Assembly (NCBI RefSeq): GCF_002367995.1
Contig: NZ_AP018209.1
Coordinates: 1 to 64,000, forward strand
Length of the DNA stretch: 64,000 nt
Source of the DNA: Calothrix brevissima NIES-22
GTDB lineage: Bacteria > Cyanobacteriota > Cyanobacteriia > Cyanobacteriales > Nostocaceae
Reading direction: 5' to 3'
Numbering within the stretch: position 1 is the first letter of the stretch; every line of letters starts with the position of its first letter. The position numbers and the translations under genes are program-made. The notes under the pieces are model-generated. The model searched no databases and had not been told where the DNA came from. It saw nothing but the letters and a program-made list of their open reading frames with translations. This document shows positions 44,757 to 52,551 of this stretch, piece after piece.

Positions 44757-45166
44757 ATGAGGAAAAGCGGACTATTGAGGTCAAAGCACACAAAATTATT
44801 GAGGAAAAAGCCAAAAAGAGAGCCACAGAAATAGCCTTGACCAAGCTCAATGAATCTCAGCAATGGATTGAGGTTGAACAAAAACGTTCTCAACTCAGAA
44901 GGCAGCGCTCACATGAATTGAGAGTAAATTTAATTCATTTTGCTCGTTGGCTATGTTCTGGCTGGTCTGGTTGGTTATTTTATTTAATTTGGTTTGCAAT
45001 CTTCAGTTCTTTGGGTTTCGCTTTGGGTCTTAACCTCCCTTCTGCTATTGCCTGTCGCAGTACCAAAAGTTTTTGCTACCTTTTACGATTGGATAAAGAA
45101 ACCGTGATTATCCCTAGTGATTACACTAGACAAACATCTCAAAAAAAATCCAATCGTCAACGTTAA
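44675..45166 (+). CDS. -1 frame extension: coiled coil plus membrane domain
   Basis: This reading frame follows the slippery site and gives 163 residues. It reads ANFPSIPTAATFDELATDIG, then a charged coiled coil (DEEKRTIEVKAHKIIEEKAK), then a hydrophobic segment of about 30 residues (WLFYLIWFAIFSSLGFALGL) and a short tail. The frame has no ATG or GTG before a TTG at 44837, yet its text is clearly protein-like from 44675 on. So either the fused product (about 395 residues) is made by -1 frameshifting, or an ancestral gene lost one base. A separate start at the TTG at 44837 is the weaker alternative. Confidence 0.6.
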   Translation, partial: ANFPSIPTAATFDELATDIGEWVNIRIDEEKRTIEVKAHKIIEEKAKKRATEIALTKLNESQQWIEVEQKRSQLRRQRSHELRVNLIHFARWLCSGWSGWLFYLIWFAIFSSLGFALGLNLPSAIACRSTKSFCYLLRLDKETVIIPSDYTRQTSQKKSNRQR

Positions 45167-45186
45167 TTAATTCGACTGGTTTTACC

Positions 45187-45220
45187 TGACAAATAAATTT
45201 TGATCAAAATTTATTTGTCA
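45187..45220. repeat. Perfect 34-bp palindrome
   Basis: The sequence is self-complementary without a loop and centred on GATC (45202-45205): TGACAAATAAATTTTGATCA is its first 20 bases. It lies 20 bp after the frameshift gene and 20 bp before a terminator. Confidence 0.8.
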
Positions 45221-45240
45221 AGTTTTCAGTTTTTAAATAT

Positions 45241-45280
45241 AAAGGGAGGGTATTTTTTAACTACCCTCCCTTTATTTTAT
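45241..45280. terminator. Bidirectional terminator between convergent genes
   Basis: AAAGGGAGGGTA (45241-45252) pairs perfectly with TACCCTCCCTTT (45262-45273). T-rich DNA follows on the plus strand and A-rich DNA precedes it, so it can serve both the parMR-side genes and ardA. Confidence 0.85.
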
Positions 45281-46032
45281 TAGTGACGACTAAAAACGTA
45301 GACTTTGTTGTAACTTTCTTCTACTGAATAGTAGGAGTCAATGAACCAATCACGGGCTATTGCTGACCAATTGAGGTAGAAGCTAGGAATACCCATGTCT
45401 TCTAAGTTTTTAATCAATCCTTGTTGTTCGAGTTGATCGTAAACAAAGTCTTCTTCACTTTCGTACTCACCCCAATAATGTTCTTGAAAATCTTCTACGC
45501 TAGCCTCACTACTGTCATATTCATAATAAGCTGCATAGGCTGAACCATGCTCTGATAAAATTTGAGCAAGTTCGGCTAGTTTTTCTATGCTTTCGTATTC
45601 ACTAAGATGAATACCATACCAGTTTTGAAAATCATGTATTGCCCACTCCTCACAGGCTTCATAATTATGACAGGGTGACCAAGATAACATCCATTCAATA
45701 TCATCTTGAATGTCTGAAGCATCTTGTGTACAGTCGATCCACATTCCGTGTAAAAAGCCGTTATTGTATGCAGATAGACAGGCTACATAAATCTGTGGTG
45801 CATCATCATCCTGGCACTCACGCTCATGCTTGGGGAAGGGAAGTAAACAGCTTGCACCTTCAACTATTGGTAAGGCAACACCTGCTAAATTGATTGCTAA
45901 ATCTACTGCCCTCTGTTCTCGAATTGGACAGATTAAAACATTACCCTCAAGATGGCAGTTGTAAACTTGTTGGGCAACTAATTGAGCATCTTGTTCTGAG
46001 TGAAATATTAGAGTGTTAGAAAAGAAATTCAT
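45280..46032 (-). CDS. ardA: Antirestriction protein ArdA
   Basis: The product has 250 residues, somewhat longer than typical ArdA (about 165-180). It is strongly acidic with many Asp/Glu, and carries the family pattern PQIYVACLSAYNNGFLHGMW (about 78-97) and EEWAIHDFQNWYG (about 127-139). ArdA mimics B-form DNA and blocks type I restriction enzymes, which protects DNA entering a new host. An N-terminal extension of about 75 residues precedes the ArdA part. The convergent terminator ends it. Hairpin DNA lies in its leader. Confidence 0.85.
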   Translation of the reverse strand: MNFFSNTLIFHSEQDAQLVAQQVYNCHLEGNVLICPIREQRAVDLAINLAGVALPIVEGASCLLPFPKHERECQDDDAPQIYVACLSAYNNGFLHGMWIDCTQDASDIQDDIEWMLSWSPCHNYEACEEWAIHDFQNWYGIHLSEYESIEKLAELAQILSEHGSAYAAYYEYDSSEASVEDFQEHYWGEYESEEDFVYDQLEQQGLIKNLEDMGIPSFYLNWSAIARDWFIDSYYSVEESYNKVYVFSRH

Positions 46033-46065
46033 GTGTTAGAATCCTTCTAGTATTGAACTCAGAAG

Positions 46066-46100
46066 AAGCACCTTTAGATTGGTCGTCGGGGGTGCTTTTT
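46066..46100. promoter_or_regulatory. Hairpin in the ardA leader
   Basis: AAGCACC (46066-46072) pairs with GGTGCTT (46091-46097), loop 18 bases, followed by T residues on the plus strand. It could be a plus-strand terminator. Single-strand hairpin promoters are known upstream of ardA on some conjugative plasmids, so that is an alternative. Confidence 0.4.
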
Positions 46101-46220
46101 CTGTTGTGTATGCAAGAGTTTTGGATTTAGCGCTACATCTTAAAACTTCACGCTTCGGTATCGGTTCCGTTGCCGGGAGTCTTTTTGGCACTCCATTTCC
46201 TATCTCTCACTCTTTTATTG

Positions 46221-46301
46221 TCCCACATATATGTGGGATTTACAAGTATTCTAGCCGTTTTTAATGATAAAAATATCTAATATATTGCCACATATATGTG
46301 G
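46221..46301. promoter_or_regulatory. Two palindromic operators (CCACATATATGTGG)
   Basis: A perfect 18-bp palindrome (46221-46238, TCCCACATATATGTGGGA) and a 14-bp palindrome (46288-46301) with the same core lie 66 bp apart, centre to centre near six helical turns. They precede the ribbon-helix-helix gene by about 40 bp, which suggests autoregulation. Confidence 0.7.
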
Positions 46302-46340
46302 GCTTTGCTATTCTAGTTGTAGAGAGAAAGGATAATCACT

Positions 46341-46538
46341 ATGACAAGAAACGATATTGCTACTCGCTTTAAATCAAAAGGAGTTGGCGTAAAATGTGAT
46401 ACTAAACCTATATCCGTGATGCTTCCGGAAGATTTAGATGCTTATGTGCGTAGCAAGCCCAATCGTTCCGAGTGGTTGCGGCGGGTTATTGCTCTTGCTG
46501 TGGCTAAGGAACAAGCGGAAGCTCAAAAGGAAGATTGA
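46341..46538 (+). CDS. Ribbon-helix-helix (CopG-type) regulator
   Basis: The 65-residue protein has the RHH pattern: strand PISVMLPEDLDAYVRSKPNR (about 23-42) and a second helix SEWLRRVIALAVAKEQ. A GGAG-like sequence (GAGAGAAAGGA) lies upstream. The two palindromes before it have the size expected for an RHH dimer-of-dimers site. It could control ardA, which is divergent, or be an antitoxin whose toxin partner has been lost. Confidence 0.8.
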   Translation: MTRNDIATRFKSKGVGVKCDTKPISVMLPEDLDAYVRSKPNRSEWLRRVIALAVAKEQAEAQKED

Positions 46539-46633
46539 TTGTGAATTTGGCTCAAGAGCGATCGCGTTACTTCCCGTTTTGGTTCTAAAGTCATGGCATT
46601 TTCCTGCACAACTCTAGTGGTATGTTTAGAAAT

Positions 46634-46849
46634 CTTACAGACTAAACTGACAGATCATAATTAAGCGTATTCGTCCCTCGTTGTGCAATATTGCATCCAA
46701 ACCACGAGCAACTTTACTCAAGATAGCACTGCTGAAAAAACCTGCTTTGCGGTCATACTGGATGGCACACTCTAAAGCAGAAATATAAAAATCAGCAATT
46801 ATGTTGTGGGTATTGCTGGAGTAACTAATTTTCTAAGGATATTCTCGTA
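46634..46849 (-). pseudogene. N-terminal remnant of a PLD-domain helicase-type protein
   Basis: On the minus strand, bases before the TAA read NTHNIIADFYISALECAIQY, then DRKAGFFSSAILSKVARGLD and EGRIRLIM. This matches the start of phospholipase D-like domains fused to superfamily 2 helicases, a class often found in defence islands. A stop lies before it and the frame ends soon after, so only about 65 residues remain. Confidence 0.6.
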
Positions 46850-46897
46850 AAATTTTCGGCATATTATGCGGTTGTTTATATCCTTTGAAAATTAATA

Positions 46898-47146
46898 TTA
46901 ACGAGGTCGATTTTCTCGCCCGTGATAGACACGTAAAATAACAACATCATTCTCAAGAATAACGTAGTGAATTATAAAACCGTATTTACCAAAAGAAACT
47001 AAAAGTTTTCGTAGTCCTGCTATTTCATCTACAATTGCGCCTCGACGGGGATTTTGCTGTAAACTTTCACCTGAAGAGACAATCAGTAGACCTAAAAGTT
47101 CTGCGATCGCGCACAGAAATATATCTATAAAATTGATCATTGTCAA
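46898..47146 (-). pseudogene. ParE/RelE-type toxin with damaged N-terminus
   Basis: The second half of the 82-residue frame is typical of ParE toxins: ESLQQNPRRGAIVDEIAGLR (about 27-46), then LRKLLVSFGKYGFIIHYVI and VVILRVYHGREN. The first 25 residues (NFIDIFLCAIAELLGLL) do not match the expected start helices and are hydrophobic, so a frameshift or other change has altered them. No antitoxin gene is adjacent upstream. It is probably inactive. Confidence 0.65.
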
Positions 47147-47326
47147 AATAACCGTATTCTTGGATACATTTTCTAGAAAAACCCATAAGCAAGACTAAAT
47201 AAGTAAAACTAATGAATCGCCGCAAGAGTTAAGGGTAACGTGCCCATCAAAACACAGTTCTGGTGTTGTGTTACGCAGTTTTTGTAAAATATTGAGATAA
47301 AAAAGCAAAATTGAGGATTATTTAGT

Positions 47327-47572
47327 TTGGCTATGACTACAACTACCCCAGTTCTAACTGATAGTAAAACGTTGAACGAAGTAGTTAACTGTTTAACAGA
47401 AAATATTCCAATTCAGACTCAAGGTAAGTGTGAACAGAAGAATATTTTTGAAATTTTAATTCGAGCAGCAACTCAGAAAGATAGTATTGAAAACACAACC
47501 AAAGTCTTAAAAAATGTTCCCACAAGCAACGATATTCGTTACCACTTAGAGAAATATTCAGACAACAGTTAA
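47327..47572 (+). pseudogene. N-terminal fragment of an ISH3-like transposase
   Basis: The 81-residue frame starts MAMTTTTPVLTDSKTLNEVV and includes NIPIQTQGKCEQKNIFEILI and VPTSNDIRYHLEK, which I recognise as the N-terminus of cyanobacterial ISH3-type DDE transposases (normally about 380 residues). The catalytic region is missing. No terminal repeat was recognised. Confidence 0.55.
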
Positions 47573-47791
47573 ATCGACTGGAAGCAGTTGCACCCAAAAA
47601 TGTGGCAGCAGGCGAGCGCTACCCTGACATGAGTACTGTTAACCGTTGATCTATCTCAGTGCTAGTGTTTTTTCAGCTTTTACTTTTAGTGAGCGATCGC
47701 TTGGACAATTTCCTTGCTTGCATGGGCGATCACTTTCCTCTAAGAATATATTTTGACACTCCACCGCCGTTCTACGGCGGGGATTCTTGGT
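47573..47791. other. Remnant DNA between two IS fragments
   Basis: In the plus strand a short frame reads RQQLNRLEAVAPKNVAAGER before stopping at about 47649; I cannot name it. A HIP1-like octamer is at about 47693. Confidence 0.35.
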
Positions 47792-47950
47792 TCACAGTCC
47801 AATCTTTTCCCCGCAGGATTGCTCCAACGAAGCAAGAGGATTGAACTCCCCAAGCTTATAAGCTCCGCCCGGGCAGGGCGTACCCTTCGGGTTCACCACT
47901 TTGCTTATGCCGGGGAACCCGTCCACCGCAAGTGGCTCACTTAGTCCCTG
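47755..47950 (-). ncRNA. Possible omega-RNA/right-end region of an IS200/IS605 remnant
   Basis: The region at and beyond the TnpB 3' end is GC-rich and hairpin-prone, including CCGCCGTTCTACGGCGGGGA near 47762-47781 and CGCCCGGGCAGGGCG near 47866. In intact elements the omega RNA overlaps the tnpB 3' end and the right end. Structure here was judged by eye only. Confidence 0.45.
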
Positions 47951-48275
47951 CTGTAAGATGTTAATCGCGGCATTGATATTCCTGTCTTCAACAAATTTGC
48001 AATGAGGGCAAATATGAGTTCTAGTTGATAGAGACTTCTGCACTTTTTCACCACAGTTAGAGCAATTTTGACTGGTGTTGTGGGGAGCTACAGCAATAGT
48101 TATCTTCCCGTACTTGTAAGCAAAATAATCTAACCATTGGCGAAACTTTGACCATCCTGCATCACTGATCGACTTAGCCAGATGTCGATTTTTTACCATA
48201 CCTTTTACATTTAAATCTTCATAGACTACCAAATCGTTAGATTGGATTTGCTCTAAAGCCTGCACCATTAACGTA
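47792..48275 (-). pseudogene. C-terminal fragment of TnpB (IS200/IS605)
   Basis: The frame holds the RuvC-II glutamate (VVYEDLNVKG, about 26-35 of the fragment), the zinc ribbon (C80, C83, C98, C101) and the RuvC-III aspartate (EDRNINAA, D106). The N-terminal half with the RuvC-I aspartate and the DNA-recognition lobe is missing, so it cannot cut as a guide-RNA nuclease. Homology begins at about 48275, and the codons before it look unrelated. The extra 40 residues after the usual TnpB end overlap the omega-RNA-like DNA. No TnpA is seen nearby. Confidence 0.8.
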
Positions 48276-48357
48276 TGTGATTTAAAAATGTATATTTTCA
48301 CCTTGTAAAATGCGGCTTTGTTGAGCAGTAGCTATGCCCCTATTTTTCTGCTTATTT

Positions 48358-48684
48358 TTATAACCACGAACGCTGATATACCTCCCATTGATTGCAGTAC
48401 TCCTGCTGCCGATACTCTTGTGGGATTTCCATTTCTTTGCACTCGTTAAACAGCGATTCAAAAGCCTTCCAGAATTGCCCATCTCGTGGCTCATTCACTA
48501 AATCCCACTTGTTGAGTGCTCGCTGCAACAAAAAGAATGCTGCCAGCTTTTCGAGTGGTTGTAAATCCCACTTCTCTTCTAAGAAATAATGATCTATTGC
48601 TTTGCTTGGGTCAAACCCAGTTTGTTGGAGATATTTGTATCCATCAAAACGTAAAGCACAGGTATTTATTGTATCGTCGTTCAT
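48358..48684 (-). CDS. Hypothetical protein
   Basis: The 108-residue acidic product has no signal or membrane span. Its text reads LQPLEKLAAFFLLQRALNKW and EPRDGQFWKAFESLFNECKE. Such short acidic proteins are common on cyanobacterial plasmids, but I cannot name a family. AGGAG is present upstream of the ATG (TTAGGAGAAAAAAATG on the minus strand), which supports the start. Confidence 0.6.
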   Translation of the reverse strand: MNDDTINTCALRFDGYKYLQQTGFDPSKAIDHYFLEEKWDLQPLEKLAAFFLLQRALNKWDLVNEPRDGQFWKAFESLFNECKEMEIPQEYRQQEYCNQWEVYQRSWL

Positions 48685-48989
48685 TTTTTTCTCCTAATTG
48701 TGTACTCATCTACTGCGATATTCTGTTAATATTCCTCGCTTTATCAACCAAGAGCGAGACATAAACTGGTGAAACTTCATGTATTCTCCAGAAATCCAAT
48801 ATATCCCCAAAATATCGACCTGAAAAACTGCTCAAAAATCCTCTCACAGTACGTAAAAAAGTTTTGACAGATTTTTATTTTCAAAACTAAAAAAAGAAAA
48901 AACGTCCTTCAAAAAGACTGCTTTAATACTATATCTATACCTGCTTCGCCAGCCGTATCTTTTAAGTATGGGGTTTCTGATTAATATTA
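48685..48989. other. Intergenic region
   Basis: AT-rich; I see no gene, repeat or clear terminator. Confidence 0.3.
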
Positions 48990-49780
48990 TTAATATCGTC
49001 TGAGTAGTTTTACTAAATCATCTCTACCATGTTCTTGAGTGATTTGCAGAGCAGTTTTACCATCACTGGTTTTGGCATTAATGTCTGCGCCTTTATCCAG
49101 TAATAGTTGGACTATTTCTAGACTTCCCTTATATGCTGCTAAGTGTAGTGCTGTATAACCATCTTTAGTCATAGCATTAAGATTTGCACCCTTATCCAAA
49201 AGCAATTTTATGACTTCTTTGTTACCAACTGCTGGTAAGTTTATCAATGTAGTTCCATATCTTCTGGCTATGACTGAGTGCAGTACAGTATTATCATAAT
49301 TATCTTTAGCATTAACATCTGCACCTTTATCTAAAAGGATTTTAACTATTTCTGGATTGCCATCATCATCTGCTGCGGCTATATGTAATGGTGTAACACC
49401 GTAATTATCTTTAACGTTAATATTTCGGCTTTTATCCAACAGTAGTTTGATGATGTTAGCATTACCATTCTTTGCTGCTAGGTGTAATGCTGTGGTACCA
49501 TCATCACTTTTAGTGTTAGGATTGACACCCCGCTCTAGAAGTAATTTAATCATTTGGAGATTGCTATTTTCTGCTGCTAGGCGCAATAGTTCACCACCAT
49601 GCTGATTTTCAGCTTCAAGACTAGCACCTTTAGCTAATAGCAATTTCACTATTTTTACTTGATTGATTTGCAATAAAGGTGTTGTCAAAAAACCACCTTG
49701 TACTGCTACATATAATATGCTTTTTCCACTCTGATTTTTGGGGAGCAAATCTGCACCTTTATCTAACAGTCAACAATACT
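48990..49780 (-). pseudogene. Ankyrin-repeat protein, 5'-truncated
   Basis: At least six ankyrin repeats are visible, with units such as GTTALHLAAKNGNANIIKLL and GYTALHLAAYKGSLEIVQLL. The frame extends upstream of the listed start as LLDKGADLLPKN, which is itself the end of another repeat, then meets a stop at about 49783. So the 5' part, with any signal peptide, is lost. The remaining TTG start (49748) may still give a 252-residue soluble protein. Ankyrin repeats bind other proteins; the target is unknown. Confidence 0.7.
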
Positions 49781-50170
49781 ATTGAGATAGATAACTTGCC
49801 TAATTTCGTAATCTCATCTAGTCGCATTTAATTCTTATCCTAATCGTTGTTTTCTCGCTCTGCTCCCAGAGCTTTCTTCTGTGATGCAGTCCTGATGGTT
49901 TGCTCCCAAAGTTGTGCCGCTAAATTGCTGGCCTTTCATTGAATAGCTGATGTCTTTACTCTTACCTTTATCGGGGAAAGGCAGAGGGCAGGAGGCAGAA
50001 GGCAGAAGGGAATTCTGGCTCCTGTCCTCTGTCCGTGACCGAAGGGAACAAGGGTTTAAGACCCCCACTGAACCTCCGTTCAGTGGCTCTCGTTCAGGTG
50101 GGGTTGAATCCCCATCTGAACGAAACCTTCTGCCCTCTGCCTTCGTACTTCTGCCTTCTTCAACCGTAGT
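49781..50170. other. Non-coding patch with hairpins
   Basis: Between the ankyrin remnant and the next fragment are low-complexity GGCAGAAGGCAGAAGG-like repeats (49980-50010) and the hairpin cluster at 50030-50125. I accept no gene here. Confidence 0.4.
50030..50125. repeat. Hairpin cluster, possible IS200/IS605-derived element
   Basis: Two adjacent inverted repeats: CCACTGAAC/GTTCAGTGG (about 50064-50086) and CGTTCAGGTGGGG/CCCCATCTGAACG (about 50090-50123). The wording is close to right ends or omega-RNA scaffolds of cyanobacterial IS200/IS605 elements, which is my inference. Confidence 0.45.
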
Positions 50171-50330
50171 TCAGTGACGAACTTTTACACCTTCTAGTTG
50201 CAGTCGTTCGATTAATTGCGGCATTGTGGGCGAGTCTGCGGTGGCGCGGTCGATGAGTTCTTGCCGTTTTTGTTTGATGGGGGGTTCTTGTGGCGTTGGG
50301 CGAAAGTGACAAATCAGGGTTAAGTCTTAA
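50171..50330 (-). pseudogene. C-terminal remnant of a mobilisation relaxase
   Basis: The minus strand reads TPQEPPIKQKRQELIDRATA, then DSPTMPQLIERLQLEGVKVR and a stop at 50171-50173. This resembles the tail of the cyanobacterial relaxase/mobilisation nuclease family (PTMPQL.ERLQ..GV.V). The catalytic N-terminus is absent. Confidence 0.5.
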
Positions 50331-50981
50331 CTCAATAGTATTGGTGAGCGTCTTAACTGTGCTCGTGGCTTAATTAATTCCTGAAGGGCTAGAGTATTAG
50401 CTGGAGGATGAAAGGTAGGTAATTATGTAAGCTAAAAACTCAGCAACTAATGTTTTTAACATTATTGATACTTTTATTGCTCATTGTTTTATGTGCGATC
50501 GCTAAGGCTTGTGAGGTTGTAAAAATTATTGATGAAGTGTCTGAGGAGTTAGATGAAAAATAACTGGCGGGAGCAAGCCGGAGACATTTGTGATTGAGTA
50601 TGTATTGTGCATGGGAAAGAAGCGTTGCGATCGCTTCTTGAGCTTGGTCGATAACTTCTCTACGAGACGCTACGCGGAGCTTGCTTCCCCATAGGGTTAC
50701 GTTAAGCTCCGCTAACGCAGCTGCGCTTAACTAAACAATTTTTAAAGAGGAAAAGGCGATGCCAAAGGCGGGAAGCTACGCTCTGGTAGAGTGGAGGCGC
50801 TCGCCTTTGTGTTTAAGGAAAAACTCTTTTGAATCGAGCTAAATCATCAATAATTATTGATTTTGCTGAGACAGTAAGATGATAAACTACTGTAATTCGA
50901 TAGAGATATAGTACGAAATATTAGCAAAAGTTGGTCACACTTCTGCTCACAACGCAAGGCAGAAAATATTACAAAAGGTCT
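50331..50981. other. Non-coding region with HIP1-like and repeat DNA
   Basis: It contains HIP1-like octamers and, near 50660-50730, a repeat with GCTACGCGGAGCTTGCTTCC-type text that is common in Nostoc-type genomes. No gene is accepted. Confidence 0.4.
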
Positions 50982-52391
50982 ATGTCAGATAAATCAGGCT
51001 TTATTTTGCGGCTGTCTGTGCTGTTGTTGCTGGGGATTGTCTTGCTCAATATGATGTCAAGCGGGGCGATCGCACTCCCAAGCGTTTTTCCTACAGGAAC
51101 AACCCTCTACGAGCCTAAGCGAGCTTACAACAGTTATGTATTGTTCAGCGCTCCGGACGGGAACACTCATCTTGTCGATATGAACGGGAACGAAGTTCAC
51201 AGTTGGAACAAGTTCGGTTTCCCGGCGGAGATGATCGACCCTTCCCAGAACGGCGGTGTAAAAGGGCATATCCTACTTCAACTCAAAAACGGTTCCTCCC
51301 CGTTCGGCAACATCTTTGCCAATCAGGAAGTGGGTGAACTCGATTGGAAAGGTGCAGTGGTCTGGCGCTACGGGAATCAAGCTCCCGGTGAAAACGCGCG
51401 TCAGAATCACGACATCAATCGTCTGCCCAACGGCAATACGCTCCTAGTCACTACTGTTGATTGCGTTGTTGCAGGGGTCAGCAATCAACCCATTGCCGAT
51501 CAACAAATTGTCGAAGTCTCTGGTGATGGAAAGGTGGTATGGAGCTGGACGGTTGGGGATCATATTGATGAATTTGGCATTACTGAGCAAGGGCGGAAGC
51601 TGCTGCGTCAGTTATATCAACAAGGCGATCGCGGATTTGGATTTTTGACCATCAACGATATGCAGCCGATTGGGCCGAATCGATGGTTTGATGCTGGAGA
51701 TCGGCGTTTTGCCCCGGATAACATTGTGATTGACTCCCGCGAAGCCAGCTTTATTGCCATCATCGACAAGCAAACGGGCAAAATTGTCTGGCGACTTGGC
51801 CCGGATTACTGGAGTGGTGCAGACAACAAAGAAAAGTCTGTTGCGAGTGCTTCTGCCCTGACCAAGTTCAGCCTTGCTATTCCCCGACCTGTGGATCAAA
51901 CCAGTGGCCAGCACGATGCCCACATCATTCCTCAGGGCTTGCCTGGTGCCGGAAATCTTCTGGTTTTTGACAATGAGGGGCCTTCGGGGTTTCCACCCAA
52001 TCCACTAAGTTTAGAAGTGGGTTCGCGAATTCTGGAGATTGACCCGCAACAAAAAACTATCATCTGGCAGTATAGCGGCATCGATTCAGACCAGCCTCCC
52101 TGGGGATTCTACAGCTCGTTCATCTCCAGCGCTCGACGGCTCCCCAATGGGAATACGTTAATTGACGAGGGTATGAACGGACGTTTATTTCAGGTGACTC
52201 CATCCGGTGAAATCGTATGGGAGTACATCAATCCCTACAATGGTCGCCAGAACATTGGTTTTGACCGAGAAGTTTCAACCAATTGGGTTTACAGGGCGCA
52301 GCCGATTCCCTACGACTGGGTGCCAGACGGAACTCCACATCAGGAAGATGCGATCGCACCTCCCAAAAATTCGGAGTTTCGGCTGAAATAG
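50982..52391 (+). CDS. Arylsulfotransferase-family (ASST-like) exported protein
   Basis: The 469-residue product begins at the ATG at 50982 (MSDKSGFILRL). It has an N-terminal signal or anchor (about 6-32). The remainder is a beta-propeller of the arylsulfotransferase/ASST-like type, with NHDINRLPNGNTLL (about 146-159), SGQHDAHIIPQG (about 306-317) and SARRLPNGNTLIDEG repeating the LPNGNTL motif. ASST enzymes move sulfate between phenols; residues for activity were not verified. The base composition is clearly richer in G+C than its neighbours, so recent transfer is likely. A remnant follows it directly. Confidence 0.75.
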   Translation: MSDKSGFILRLSVLLLLGIVLLNMMSSGAIALPSVFPTGTTLYEPKRAYNSYVLFSAPDGNTHLVDMNGNEVHSWNKFGFPAEMIDPSQNGGVKGHILLQLKNGSSPFGNIFANQEVGELDWKGAVVWRYGNQAPGENARQNHDINRLPNGNTLLVTTVDCVVAGVSNQPIADQQIVEVSGDGKVVWSWTVGDHIDEFGITEQGRKLLRQLYQQGDRGFGFLTINDMQPIGPNRWFDAGDRRFAPDNIVIDSREASFIAIIDKQTGKIVWRLGPDYWSGADNKEKSVASASALTKFSLAIPRPVDQTSGQHDAHIIPQGLPGAGNLLVFDNEGPSGFPPNPLSLEVGSRILEIDPQQKTIIWQYSGIDSDQPPWGFYSSFISSARRLPNGNTLIDEGMNGRLFQVTPSGEIVWEYINPYNGRQNIGFDREVSTNWVYRAQPIPYDWVPDGTPHQEDAIAPPKNSEFRLK

Positions 52392-52392
52392 C

Positions 52393-52543
52393 AGTATGCG
52401 TTATCTATTCAAGCGAGGATAATTGCATAGGAAAAGCCAAACGCGGAATTTACGGAATTGAATACCATGAAGTTGTAAGTAAAAGCACTGGTCACAAACT
52501 TTTATTTGACCTTCCTAAACAATCTTCATGGATTCAAGGATAA
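52393..52543 (+). pseudogene. C-terminal remnant of an unknown gene
   Basis: Directly after the sulfotransferase stop an open frame reads CVIYSSEDNCIGKAKRGIYG, then EYHEVVSKSTGHKLLFDLPK and ends at 52543. It lacks a start of its own, so it looks like a gene tail cut by the incoming DNA. Confidence 0.4.
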
Positions 52544-52551
52544 AGCTTATT

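Noticed and set aside
46079-46264. 61-residue reading frame upstream of the RHH gene
   Set aside because: It crosses the operator palindromes and a hairpin and has no protein-like pattern.
48282-48494. 70-residue minus-strand frame as the TnpB N-terminus
   Set aside because: It is in another frame and antisense or shifted to the 48358 gene, without the RuvC-I motif.
50660-50730. Possible RNA gene in the repeat-rich patch
   Set aside because: The text matches common Nostoc-type intergenic repeats. No tRNA or rRNA features were found in the window.
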